A stretch of DNA of 64,000 nucleotides from Seohaeicola saemankumensis (GTDB lineage: Bacteria > Pseudomonadota > Alphaproteobacteria > Rhodobacterales > Rhodobacteraceae): contig NZ_JBHTKR010000003.1 in assembly GCF_042678485.1 (NCBI RefSeq), positions 512,915-576,914 of the forward strand, read 5' to 3'. Below the pieces are notes generated by a model. It saw only the letters and a list, made by a program, of their open reading frames with translations, was not told the origin of the DNA and made no database searches. The translations under genes and the position numbers were made by a program. Shown here one piece after another: positions 51,448 through 59,626 of the stretch; the first letter of the stretch is position 1; every line of letters begins with the position of its first letter.

Positions 51448-51464
51448 GCCCGGACACTCCCGGC

Positions 51465-51539
51465 TTCATCGTTCCTCAAATACTCGGATCGTCCCGCCTG
51501 CGGCAGACGCAGCTCCTTGAGTATTTTAAGAACGATGAA
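51465..51539. repeat. Inverted pair of the gene-end repeat, copy F
   Basis: Arms 51465-51485 and 51519-51539 match in inverted orientation at 19 of 21 positions; each contains the GAGTATTT...GATGAA core. The 33-base centre holds a second small stem CTGCG-GCAGA-CGCAG. The 75-base unit lies between the ABC ATPase and permease genes and looks like a MITE- or REP-type element. Confidence 0.65.
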
Positions 51540-51699
51540 AGGAATTGGTGCTCTCATGCAGAAACGGTACAGGCTGGAGAGCCGATGACCGTGAACGGTG
51601 AAGGGGTCCGCCACCTTGCACAAAACGCGGGACGGGTGTGAAGGGAGGCAGGCGCCTGCTTTTCTTCCACCCGTATCGGCGGAACAGGCTGGACCGCGA

Positions 51700-52500
51700 T
51701 CAATCATCATAGGCATGTCCCGCGCGCAGGCCCTCACGGACACGATGGGCGATTTCCAGAAACTCGGGCGTATCGCGTATCTCCAGCGGGCGCGCCCGGG
51801 GCAAGGGGCTGTCGATCACATCGGTGATCCGGCCCGGACGCGGTGACATGACCACGATCTTGGTCGACAGATAGACCGCCTCGGGGATCGAATGGGTCAC
51901 GAAGCAGATCGTCTTGTTGGTGCGATCCCAGAGCTTCAGCAACTGCTCGTTCAGATGGTCGCGCACGATTTCATCCAGCGCGCCGAAGGGTTCGTCCATC
52001 AGCAGGATATCGGCATCGAAAGCCAGCGCCCGTGCGATACTGGCGCGCTGCTGCATCCCGCCCGACAACTGCCAGGGATATTTCTTCTCGAACCCGCCCA
52101 GTTCCACCAGATCAAGAACGCGGGCGACGCGTGCATCCTGATCGGCCCGGTCATATCCCATGATCTCCAGCGGCAGGCGGATATTGCCCCCGATGGTGCG
52201 CCAGGGATAAAGCCCTGCCGCCTGGAACACATAGCCATAGGCGCGGGCCTTGCGCGCCGCCTCGGGCGAGGTGCCGTTGACAGTGATCTGCCCGGCTGTC
52301 GGCTGTTCAAGATCCGCCATCACGCGCAGGAATGTGGTCTTGCCACAGCCCGAGGGTCCGATGAAGCTGACGAATTCCCCCTTGCCGATGTCCAGTGACA
52401 CATCACGCAAGGCATGAACTGGCCCGTCGCCGGTCTGAAAGGTCAGATCAAGCCCCTTTGCGCTGATCACGGGGGCGCTGATCCCGGGTTGGATGGTCAC
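51700..52500 (-). CDS. ABC transporter ATP-binding protein (nitrate/taurine/pyrimidine type)
   Basis: A 266-residue ATPase. Walker A GPSGCGKTTFLR (about 46-57), Q-loop YGYVFQAAGLYPW, signature LSGGMQQRASIARAL (about 145-159) and Walker B ILLMDEPFGALDE are complete, and the C-terminal region matches the TauB/SsuB/NrtD group. The start is GTG at 52500, chosen because AGGAG lies 9 bases upstream and homology starts near there; an earlier in-frame start at 52554 has no site. It is 93 bases after hydA and on the same strand. Confidence 0.93.
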   Translation of the reverse strand: MTIQPGISAPVISAKGLDLTFQTGDGPVHALRDVSLDIGKGEFVSFIGPSGCGKTTFLRVMADLEQPTAGQITVNGTSPEAARKARAYGYVFQAAGLYPWRTIGGNIRLPLEIMGYDRADQDARVARVLDLVELGGFEKKYPWQLSGGMQQRASIARALAFDADILLMDEPFGALDEIVRDHLNEQLLKLWDRTNKTICFVTHSIPEAVYLSTKIVVMSPRPGRITDVIDSPLPRARPLEIRDTPEFLEIAHRVREGLRAGHAYDD

Positions 52501-52593
52501 GTCTGTCTTCTCCTGCTGGCCGCAGTATTGGCTGGCGGCAAGGCCCCGGATCAAGCCCGAAACCCTGTTATCCTGGATGATTTCCGGTCTGGC

Positions 52594-54054
52594 TCAGATC
52601 CCTGCCGGAATATTCAGCGGATCGCGCCTGATCATCTTGGGCGCTGTCAGCTCCTTCCACTTGCTCAAGGCCACGTTGGCCGACGGGAAGGCCGGGCGCG
52701 GCACGAAACGGCCCCGTCCGGGTTGCGGCTGGCTGTTCTGCCCCCAGGCCCAGATCACCTCGCCCCGGCTCAGGGTATAGCGGCTCTGCGCCTTGACCTG
52801 AAAGCCTTCGAAGACATTGTAATCCAGCACCGAATGGTGGTTCGATGCGCTGATCGTCTTGGTGATCTTGGGATCCCAGACCACGATATCGGCATCGGCC
52901 CCTTCAACGATCGCACCCTTCTTGGGATAGATGTTCAGGATCTTGGCGACATTGGTGCTGGTGGCCGCGACAAACTCATTGGGCGTCAGGCGGCCGGTTT
53001 CGACCCCTTCTGTCCAGAGCACGGCCAACCGCTCTTCCAGACCGTTCGACCCGTTCGGGATGATGCGGAAATCATGCCGGCCCGCGCGCTTCTGTTCGGT
53101 GCTGAAAGCGGCGTGATCGGTGGCGACAACCTGCAAGGACCCGGCCTGCAACCCGGCCCAAAGGCTGTTCTGATGATCTTTCGACCGGAATGGCGGGCTC
53201 ATCACGCGGCGGGCGGCGTGATCCCAATCCTTGTTGAAATACTCGCTCTCGTCCAGCGTCAGGAACTGGATCAGCGGCTCGCCATAAACGCGCATCCCCT
53301 TCTGGCGCGCGCGCCGTATCGCCTCATGCGCCTGCTCACAGGACACATGCACGATATAAAGCGGCACCCCCGCCGCATCTGCGATGGTAATCGCACGGTT
53401 CGCGGCCTCGCCTTCGAACTCGGGCGGGCGGGAATAGGCGTGCCCCTCGGGCCCGGTGATCCCCTGATCGAAATATTTCTGCTGCATCTCGGCCACCAGA
53501 TCGCCGTTCTCGGCATGGACCATCGGCAGCGCGCCCAGTTCGGCGCAGCGCTTGAAGGAGGCGAACATCTCGTCATCCTCGATCATCAGCGCGCCCTTGT
53601 AGGCCATGAAATGCTTGAAGCTGTTCACCCCCATCTCGACCGCGTCCTTCATCTCGTTGAAGACGGTCTCGTTCCAGCCGGTGATCGCCATGTGATAGCC
53701 CACATCGGAACAGATCTGAGGCGCGGACTTGCGGTGCCATTCGTTGATCGCGTTCTTGATGCTGCCATCCGCACCGGGAAGGCAGAAATCCACGATCATC
53801 GTGGTGCCCCCCACGGCCGCCGCCCAGGTGCCGCTCTCGAAGGTTTCCGCCGCCGTGGTACCCATGAAGGGCATTTCCAGATGGGTATGCGGGTCAATGC
53901 CGCCGGGGATCACATAGGCCCCTTCCGCGTCGATGTATTCGTCGCCCTTCAGGTTCTCGCCGATCTGTTTGATGGTCTCACCCTCGATCAGCACATCGGC
54001 CTTCCAAGTGCGGTCCGCCGTGCAGACCGTGCCGCCCTTGATCACCTTGGTCAT
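52594..54054 (-). CDS. hydA: Dihydropyrimidinase (hydantoinase)
   Basis: A 486-residue amidohydrolase-superfamily enzyme opening the ring of dihydrouracil/dihydrothymine to N-carbamoyl-beta-amino acids. GGIDPHTHLEMPFMG carries the HxH metal motif (about 57-62). FKHFMAYKGALM holds the lysine that is carboxylated to bridge the two zinc ions (about 150-160). VHAENGDLVAE and TDHAAFS supply the other ligands. The ATG at 54054 follows AAGGAGGGTTGAG. A repeat copy separates it from the upstream carbamoylase gene; both belong to the RutR-controlled operon. Confidence 0.94.
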   Translation of the reverse strand: MTKVIKGGTVCTADRTWKADVLIEGETIKQIGENLKGDEYIDAEGAYVIPGGIDPHTHLEMPFMGTTAAETFESGTWAAAVGGTTMIVDFCLPGADGSIKNAINEWHRKSAPQICSDVGYHMAITGWNETVFNEMKDAVEMGVNSFKHFMAYKGALMIEDDEMFASFKRCAELGALPMVHAENGDLVAEMQQKYFDQGITGPEGHAYSRPPEFEGEAANRAITIADAAGVPLYIVHVSCEQAHEAIRRARQKGMRVYGEPLIQFLTLDESEYFNKDWDHAARRVMSPPFRSKDHQNSLWAGLQAGSLQVVATDHAAFSTEQKRAGRHDFRIIPNGSNGLEERLAVLWTEGVETGRLTPNEFVAATSTNVAKILNIYPKKGAIVEGADADIVVWDPKITKTISASNHHSVLDYNVFEGFQVKAQSRYTLSRGEVIWAWGQNSQPQPGRGRFVPRPAFPSANVALSKWKELTAPKMIRRDPLNIPAGI

Positions 54055-54097
54055 CTCAACCCTCCTTGTCGCGCGCATGGGTGCCATTCGGCCCCCG

Positions 54098-54164
54098 TTT
54101 CTTCTTGCTTCAAATATCCCGGGGGAATCGTTCAACGCAGTTGAACGTGGGGGGCTGGCCCCCC
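54098..54164 (-). repeat. Gene-end repeat, copy E, with two hairpins
   Basis: Minus-strand order: GGGGGG-CCAG-CCCCCC (54149-54164), CGTTCAAC-TGC-GTTGAACG (54129-54147), then GGGATATTTGAAGCAAGAAGAAA (core 54098-54120). It begins 21 bases after the carbamoylase stop, in sense orientation and inside the operon. Confidence 0.65.
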
Positions 54165-54184
54165 TCTGCCCCCTTGGCCTGTCA

Positions 54185-55435
54185 TCACTCGGCGATGCCC
54201 GCCGTTTCCACCACCGCATGCAGCAGCACGTCGCACCCGGCGCGGGCCCAGTCCTTGGTGATCTCTTCGGCCTCATTATGGCTGAGCCCGTCCACGCAGG
54301 GCGTCATGATCATCGCGGTCGGGGCCACACGGTTGATCCAGCAGGCATCGTGCCCGGCGCCCGAGATCACATCCATATGGCTGTACCCCAGACGTTCGCA
54401 GGCATTGCGGATCGCGGTCACACAGCCCTCGTCGAAGGCGGGGGGGTCGAAAGCGCCGACCACCTCGGCTTCGAAGTCACAACCCAGCGCCTTGCAGATG
54501 CCAGGAGCCTGCTCGTGCAATTCGGCCACCATCGCCTCCAGCGTCTCAAGCACATGGCTGCGGAAATCGACGGTAAAGACCACCTTTTCCGGGATCACAT
54601 TGCGGCTGTTGGGATAAACGTCGATATGGCCGATCGCGCCCACGGCGGCGGGCTGATGCTTCATCGCGATCTCGTGCACCAGTTCAGTGACCTGCGCCAA
54701 TCCGCGACCCGCGTTGCGGCGCATCCTCATGGGGGTCGATCCGGTGTGCTGACCCTTGCCGGTGACCGTGCATTGCACCCAGCGCAGGCCCTGCCCATGG
54801 GTGACAACACCCACGTCCTTGTGTTCGGCCTCAAGGATCGGACCCTGTTCGATATGCAATTCATAGTAGGCATGCATCTTGCGCGCGCCCACGGGCTCGT
54901 CGCCTTCCCAGCCGATCCGTTTCAGCTCATCGCCAAACCGCTTGCCCTTGGCGTCGATGCGATCCTTGGCCCACCCTTCCTCAAGCACACCCGCAAATAC
55001 GCCGGATGACAGCATTGCGGGGGCAAAGCGCGTGCCTTCCTCGTTGGTCCAGTTCACGGCGACGATGGGATGGCGCGTGCGGATACCCAGGTCGTTCAGG
55101 GTGCGGATCACCTCCAGCCCGCCCAGAACGCCCAGAACCCCGTCGTATTTCCCGCCCGTGGGCTGTGTATCCAGATGCGATCCGACATAGACCGGCAGCG
55201 CGTCGGGATCCGTGCCTTCGCGCCGGGCGAACATGTTGCCCATCGTATCCAGCCCCATGGTGCAGCCTGCCTCCTCGCACCAGCGCTGGAACAGGGCGCG
55301 ACCCTCGGCATCCTCGTCCGTCAGGGTCTGGCGGTTGTTGCCGCCCGCGATCCCGGGGCCGATCTTGGCCATCTCCATGAGACTGTCCCACAGGCGGTCC
55401 GGGTTGATCTTGAGGTTTTCACCGGGTGCGGCCAT
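54185..55435 (-). CDS. Zn-dependent hydrolase, beta-ureidopropionase / N-carbamoyl amino acid amidohydrolase
   Basis: A 416-residue M20-fold amidase removing the carbamoyl group from N-carbamoyl-beta-alanine or similar, releasing ammonia and CO2. Metal ligands lie in GSHLDTQPTGGKYDG (about 86-100), WTNEEGTRF near 128 and ELHIEQG near 194; substrate residues lie in GAGHDACW and LSHNEAEE. The ATG at 55435 was chosen because GGGAATG lies 5 bases before it; 55462 has no site. It is the first gene of the catabolic operon, 106 bases from a RutR-type palindrome. Confidence 0.92.
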   Translation of the reverse strand: MAAPGENLKINPDRLWDSLMEMAKIGPGIAGGNNRQTLTDEDAEGRALFQRWCEEAGCTMGLDTMGNMFARREGTDPDALPVYVGSHLDTQPTGGKYDGVLGVLGGLEVIRTLNDLGIRTRHPIVAVNWTNEEGTRFAPAMLSSGVFAGVLEEGWAKDRIDAKGKRFGDELKRIGWEGDEPVGARKMHAYYELHIEQGPILEAEHKDVGVVTHGQGLRWVQCTVTGKGQHTGSTPMRMRRNAGRGLAQVTELVHEIAMKHQPAAVGAIGHIDVYPNSRNVIPEKVVFTVDFRSHVLETLEAMVAELHEQAPGICKALGCDFEAEVVGAFDPPAFDEGCVTAIRNACERLGYSHMDVISGAGHDACWINRVAPTAMIMTPCVDGLSHNEAEEITKDWARAGCDVLLHAVVETAGIAE

Positions 55436-55540
55436 CGTGTCATTCCCTGTCTTGTCCGTCATCGGCGCTGTGTCAGCGCAGGGGGCGCCGCCTTTCGGCG
55501 CACCATACACCCTGCCAAACGGCTTGCGCCTTGTCGCTTT

Positions 55541-55556
55541 TTTACCAATTGGTAAA
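55541..55556. promoter_or_regulatory. RutR-type operator between the ureidopropionase operon and rutR
   Basis: TTTACCAATTGGTAAA, a perfect 16-bp palindrome. The known E. coli RutR site is TTGACCA-NN-TGGTCAA; the match is 14 of 16 non-degenerate positions counted with NN free. It sits about mid-way between the divergent starts (106 and 110 bases), so it can control both. Confidence 0.8.
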
Positions 55557-55665
55557 GTGACGATTGCAACCCGCGCCATCTGTGTCAAGATTTGTCTTGA
55601 ACCGGCAGTCTGGAGGCAGGTGGGCACAGCGACGAGCGATGAATTTCGCAGCAGTGAGAGGGCGG

Positions 55666-56334
55666 ATGAAGGACGGGGAAAAGAGCGGCGGCAAGGCGGG
55701 CGGAAAACCCCGCGCGCAACCTGCCGTCAAACGCAGCCGCATCCAGACACGCAATCGAAAGCGGATTCTCGATGCGGCACTCGAGGTATTCTCGGCCCAC
55801 GGGTTTCGCGGCGCCACGCTGGATCAGATCGCGGCCGAGGCGGGGTTGTCCAAGCCGAACATCCTTTATTACTTCGACGGCAAGGAAGCGATCCATGTCA
55901 CGCTGCTGAACCAGCTGATGGAGACATGGCTGGACCCGCTGGAGCAGATGAACCCGGAGGGTGAACCGCTAGAGGAGATCATCGCCTATGTGCGGCGCAA
56001 GCTGGATATGGCGCAGGCCTATCCGCGCGAAAGCCGGCTGTTCGCCAACGAGATCCTGCAGGGCGCACCAAGGATGGGGCCGCATCTTGAGAAGCGGCTG
56101 AAACCGCTGGTGGATGAAAAGGCCGCGCTGATCGCGGGCTGGGCGGCGGCGGGGCGGATCGCGCCGGTCGATCCCCGGCACCTGATCTTTTCGATCTGGG
56201 CGACCACCCAGCACTATGCGGATTTCGAGGCGCAGGTGAATGTCCTGATGCCCGATCCCGAATCTGGGGGCGGGGTGTTCCCCGGCGCGGCCACCTATCT
56301 CGAGACGATGTTCCGCCGGATGCTCAAGGTCTGA
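55666..56334 (+). CDS. rutR: TetR family regulator of pyrimidine catabolism (RutR)
   Basis: A 222-residue TetR repressor. The HTH is at about 28-75 (ILDAALEVFSAHGFRGATL, IAAEAGLSKPNILYYF). The ligand domain closely follows E. coli RutR, including ALIAGWAAAGRIAPVDPRHLIF and WATTQHYADF. RutR binds uracil or thymine and releases DNA. I chose the ATG at 55666 (GAGAGGGCGG upstream); 55639 is possible. It is divergent from the ureidopropionase operon and convergent with preA; operators lie in front of both catabolic operons. Confidence 0.9.
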   Translation: MKDGEKSGGKAGGKPRAQPAVKRSRIQTRNRKRILDAALEVFSAHGFRGATLDQIAAEAGLSKPNILYYFDGKEAIHVTLLNQLMETWLDPLEQMNPEGEPLEEIIAYVRRKLDMAQAYPRESRLFANEILQGAPRMGPHLEKRLKPLVDEKAALIAGWAAAGRIAPVDPRHLIFSIWATTQHYADFEAQVNVLMPDPESGGGVFPGAATYLETMFRRMLKV

Positions 56335-56615
56335 TCCGGGGGCTGACCCATGATGAGACATTTCCCGAAGCTAATGGTTTCAATGGGTTGGCAGTGGGCA
56401 TCAGGGATTTGTTAGGGGTTATCAAGACTGGAGCAATGAATATGGCGACTAGCTATATAGCACCCGTTGATTGAGGCCCCTGCCCCCCGACCAGCGGCCG
56501 ACCGCGGGGGGGCGCTGCAACGCTGATCTGTGGCAGTTTATGGTGCAATCACATCCTCGGCCTGCGTATTTCGCTACTGTGCAAAAGCGCCCGCCCGGGG
56601 GGCGGTGCTCGTCGG

Positions 56616-56640
56616 GCAAACTGTCCCCCGGACAGTTTGC
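56616..56640. repeat. Perfect inverted repeat
   Basis: GCAAACTGTCC-CCC-GGACAGTTTGC: 11-bp arms and a 3-base loop inside a GC-rich stretch with further hairpins on each side. There is no U-run. It resembles REP-like extragenic palindromes; whether other copies exist in the genome is not visible here. Confidence 0.6.
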
Positions 56641-56721
56641 TGATCCTCCTCACCGCTGCCCGGGGCGGCTGCGCCGCTGTTCCTGGGCGGGGTGATACCC
56701 GCTTCCCCCCAAAACAAAAAA

Positions 56722-56749
56722 CGCGGCCACCGGGAGGATGGTGACCGCG
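56722..56749 (-). terminator. Rho-independent terminator of preT-preA
   Basis: Minus-strand CGCGGTCACC - ATCCTCCC - GGTGGCCGCG (10-bp stem, one G-U pair) followed directly by TTTTTTGTTTT. It lies 24 bases after the preA stop. Confidence 0.9.
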
Positions 56750-56772
56750 CAAGGTGCCTCAGGGAGAGACTG

Positions 56773-58077
56773 TTATTCCGCCGCCACGGCGCCGGGGTTG
56801 TTGGGGTGGGTGGTCCAGTTGGCGTAATCGCTCTCGACCACCTTGCCGGTGCGGGGATCGACGGTTCCCGGTGCCATCGCCTCCATCGTGATGCAGTCCT
56901 GCACGGGGCAGACGTTGACGCACAGATTGCAGGCCACGCATTCATCGTCCTTGACGGTGAAGACGCGATCCGGCGACATGGCGATGGCCTGGTGGCTGGT
57001 ATCCTCACAGGCCGCAAAGCAGCGGCCACAGCTGATGCAGAGATCCTGGTTGATTTTCGCCTTGGCCACGTAGTTCAGGTTCAGGTGCTGCCAGTCCGAG
57101 CAATTGGGCACGGCGCGGCGGACGATGTCGGCTGTGCGCTCGATCCCCTTCTCGTCCATCCACTGGCTGAGGCCGCTGATCATCTCTTGCACGATCTTGA
57201 AGCCATAGGTCATGGCCGCCGTGCAGACCTGCACATTGCCCGCGCCCAGCACCATGAATTCGGCGGCATCGCGCCATGTGGTCACGCCGCCAATCCCGCT
57301 GATGGGCAAATGCGCCAGTTCAGGCGTGCGGGCAATCTCGGCCACCATGTTCAGCGCGATGGGTTTGACAGCCGGGCCGCAGTAGCCGCCATGCGCGCCC
57401 TTGCCGTCGATGGTGGGTTCCGGCGCGAAAAGGTCGAGGTTGACCGATGTGATCGAGTTGATCGTGTTGATCAGGCTGACCGCATCGGCGCCCCCGGCAT
57501 GGGCGGCGGCAGCGGGTTTGCGGATGTCGGTGATATTGGGCGTGAGTTTCACGATCACGGGCATCCGGGTGTTCTGCTTGCACCAGCGGGTGACCATTTC
57601 GATATATTCGGGCACCTGGCCCACGGCGCTGCCCATGCCGCGTTCGGACATGCCATGGGGGCAGCCGAAGTTCAGCTCGACCCCGTCGGCGCCGGTTTCC
57701 TCGACCAATGGCAGGATGGCTTTCCACGCCTCTTCCACGCAGGGCACCATGAGCGACACGACCATGGCGCGGTCGGGGTAGTCGCGTTTGACGGATTTGA
57801 TTTCACGCAGGTTCACCTCAAGCGGGCGGTCGGTGATCAGTTCGATGTTGTTGAGGCCCAGAAGGCGGCGGTCTGCGCCCCATACGGCACCGTATCGTGG
57901 GCCGTTGACGTTGACGACGGGGGGGCCTGCCTCGCCCAGGGTTTTCCAGACGACCCCGCCCCAGCCGGCCTCAAAGGCGCGGCGGACGTTGTATTCCTTG
58001 TCGGTGGGCGGGGCGGATGCCAGCCAGAAGGGGTTGGGCGATTTGATGCCCGCGAATTCGGATGCGAGATTGGCCAT
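56773..58077 (-). CDS. preA: NAD-dependent dihydropyrimidine dehydrogenase subunit PreA
   Basis: A 434-residue catalytic subunit reducing uracil/thymine to dihydropyrimidines. The FMN TIM-barrel (about 1-330) shows NPFWLASAPPT, LNFGCPHGMSERGMGSA with the active-site Cys region, and GIGGVTTW. The C-terminal part has two 4Fe-4S motifs: CISCGRCFAAC followed by CVACNLCVNVCP (about 345-400). Length is standard. It follows preT by 28 bases; together they form the heterotetrameric enzyme that starts the reductive pathway completed by hydA and the ureidopropionase. Confidence 0.95.
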   Translation of the reverse strand: MANLASEFAGIKSPNPFWLASAPPTDKEYNVRRAFEAGWGGVVWKTLGEAGPPVVNVNGPRYGAVWGADRRLLGLNNIELITDRPLEVNLREIKSVKRDYPDRAMVVSLMVPCVEEAWKAILPLVEETGADGVELNFGCPHGMSERGMGSAVGQVPEYIEMVTRWCKQNTRMPVIVKLTPNITDIRKPAAAAHAGGADAVSLINTINSITSVNLDLFAPEPTIDGKGAHGGYCGPAVKPIALNMVAEIARTPELAHLPISGIGGVTTWRDAAEFMVLGAGNVQVCTAAMTYGFKIVQEMISGLSQWMDEKGIERTADIVRRAVPNCSDWQHLNLNYVAKAKINQDLCISCGRCFAACEDTSHQAIAMSPDRVFTVKDDECVACNLCVNVCPVQDCITMEAMAPGTVDPRTGKVVESDYANWTTHPNNPGAVAAE

Positions 58078-58105
58078 GATGCTGGTCTCCCTGTCTGGGC
58101 GGGCC

Positions 58106-59434
58106 TTAGCCCTTGCCCGTCAATGCGCTGTGAATATCCATGGCGGCGTCGCGGCCTTCGGCCACTGCCGTCACGGTCAGATCGTCGCCACCGCTGGCGC
58201 AGTCACCCCCGGCCCAGACACCCTTGACCGAGGTGCGGCCAGCACCTGTGACGGCGATCTTACCCTTCGCAACCTGCGGCAATCCTGCACCGGCCAGCGT
58301 CTGGCCGATGGCCTTGAACACCTGATCGGCAGCAAGGCGGATGCGTTGCCCGGTAGGTTTCAGATCGTCATCGGTATATTCGAATTCGATCTCGCGCACC
58401 GCGCCATTGCCATGCACGGCGACGGGGCTTGCGTTGGTGATGATCCGCACACCCTTCGAAGCTGCCAGATCCTGTTCAAACCGGCTGGCGTTCATGCGGT
58501 CGCGGCCCCGGCGATAGACCAGGGTGACGTTCAGCGCGCCCAGCAGCCTGGCTTGCACGGCGGCATCCACCGCCGTCATGCCGCCGCCGATGACCACAAC
58601 GTCACGGCCGATCGGCAGTTGTGCAAGGTCCTTTGACTGGCGCAGGTCCTCGATGAAATCGACGGCGTCGCGGACACCCGCCTTTTCCGCACCGTCCACG
58701 TCCAGCGCGTTGACACCGCCAAGCCCCATACCCAGAAAGACCGCGTCGTGATCAGCCTGCATTTCGGCCAGCGTCACGTCACGGCCCAAGGCCACGCCGG
58801 TCTTGATGGTGATGCCGCCGATCTTGAGCAGCCAGTTCACTTCGGCCTCGGCGAAACCGTCAACGGATTTATAGGCGGCGATCCCGTATTCGTTCAGTCC
58901 GCCGGGCTTGGGGCGGGCGTCAAACACGGTCACGTCATGGCCCAGCATGGCCAGACGATGCGCGCAGGACAGGCCCGCAGGCCCCGCGCCCACCACCGCC
59001 ACGCGCTTACCCGTGGGGGCCGCGCGGGTAAAAGGGTGCACGCCCTGCGCCATCAGGGTGTCCGTTGCATAGCGCTGCAACTGTCCGATCAGGACGGGCT
59101 TGCCTTCGGCTTTTTCACGCACGCAGGCCTGTTCGCAGAGGGTTTCCGTCGGACAGACGCGGGCGCACATGCCCCCCAGAATATTCTGTTCAAAAATGGT
59201 CTTTGCCGCCGCTTCGGGTGTGCCGGTCGCGATCTGGCGTATGAAAAGCGGGATGTCGATATCGGTGGGGCAAGCCGTGATGCAGGGCGCATCATGGCAG
59301 AAATAACAACGATCCGCAGCGACCAGCGCCTCGTGATCATCAAGAGGGGGGTGCAGGTCCGCGAAATGGTCGGCATAGGCTGCGGGGTCAAGCCGCCCTG
59401 CCACGATCCCTTCTGCAAGGGGATTTGCAGTCAT
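58106..59434 (-). CDS. preT: NAD(P)-dependent dihydropyrimidine dehydrogenase subunit PreT
   Basis: A 442-residue FAD/Fe-S subunit that feeds electrons from NAD(P)H to PreA. The N-terminal Fe-S region has CYFCHDAPCITACP and CARVCPTETLCEQAC (about 45-105), as in GltD-type proteins. The FAD motif GAGPAGLSCAHRLA is near 147 and the NAD motif VIGGGMTAVDAA near 285. The ATG at 59434 follows AGGAGAGGCTTTG; 59455 upstream has no better site. A RutR-like operator at 59487-59502 lies in its promoter region. Confidence 0.94.
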   Translation of the reverse strand: MTANPLAEGIVAGRLDPAAYADHFADLHPPLDDHEALVAADRCYFCHDAPCITACPTDIDIPLFIRQIATGTPEAAAKTIFEQNILGGMCARVCPTETLCEQACVREKAEGKPVLIGQLQRYATDTLMAQGVHPFTRAAPTGKRVAVVGAGPAGLSCAHRLAMLGHDVTVFDARPKPGGLNEYGIAAYKSVDGFAEAEVNWLLKIGGITIKTGVALGRDVTLAEMQADHDAVFLGMGLGGVNALDVDGAEKAGVRDAVDFIEDLRQSKDLAQLPIGRDVVVIGGGMTAVDAAVQARLLGALNVTLVYRRGRDRMNASRFEQDLAASKGVRIITNASPVAVHGNGAVREIEFEYTDDDLKPTGQRIRLAADQVFKAIGQTLAGAGLPQVAKGKIAVTGAGRTSVKGVWAGGDCASGGDDLTVTAVAEGRDAAMDIHSALTGKG

Positions 59435-59486
59435 CAAAGCCTCTCCTGTGTTCAATCCTCAGAGGCAGTATTCCACGATTCCATTT

Positions 59487-59502
59487 TTTATCAACTGGTA
59501 AA
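59487..59502. promoter_or_regulatory. RutR-type operator in front of preT-preA
   Basis: TTTATCAACTGGTAAA differs at two positions from the perfect palindrome at 55541-55556 and has arms agreeing at 6 of 8 positions. It lies 53 bases upstream of the preT start, a normal place for a repressor site. Confidence 0.65.
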
Positions 59503-59626
59503 ATTTAGGCAGTTTATGAACGCATCCTTGCCTGGGCCGGCGGGCGCGCCTTTCAGTGCATCCCAAAGGCGCAACGGCAGCGGCACCGTATCGCTGCGGG
59601 ATCATCTTGGCAGGGGTTGCAGCAGG

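Larger units (their letters stand above)
56335..56772. other. 438-base gene-free gap between rutR and preA
   Basis: The gap holds three parts. 56364-56470 is less GC-rich and contains a 12-codon frame (ATG at 56437, after GGAGC) of doubtful meaning. 56480-56700 is very GC-rich with nested inverted repeats, including the perfect 11-bp stem at 56616-56640. 56722-56749 is the preA terminator. I see no credible protein gene. Confidence 0.6.

Noticed and set aside
52414..54144. A 576-codon open frame on the plus strand, and a 561-codon one at 46536-48221
   Set aside because: Both are mirror frames of hydA and of the dctP-maiA region, without ribosome sites or family motifs.
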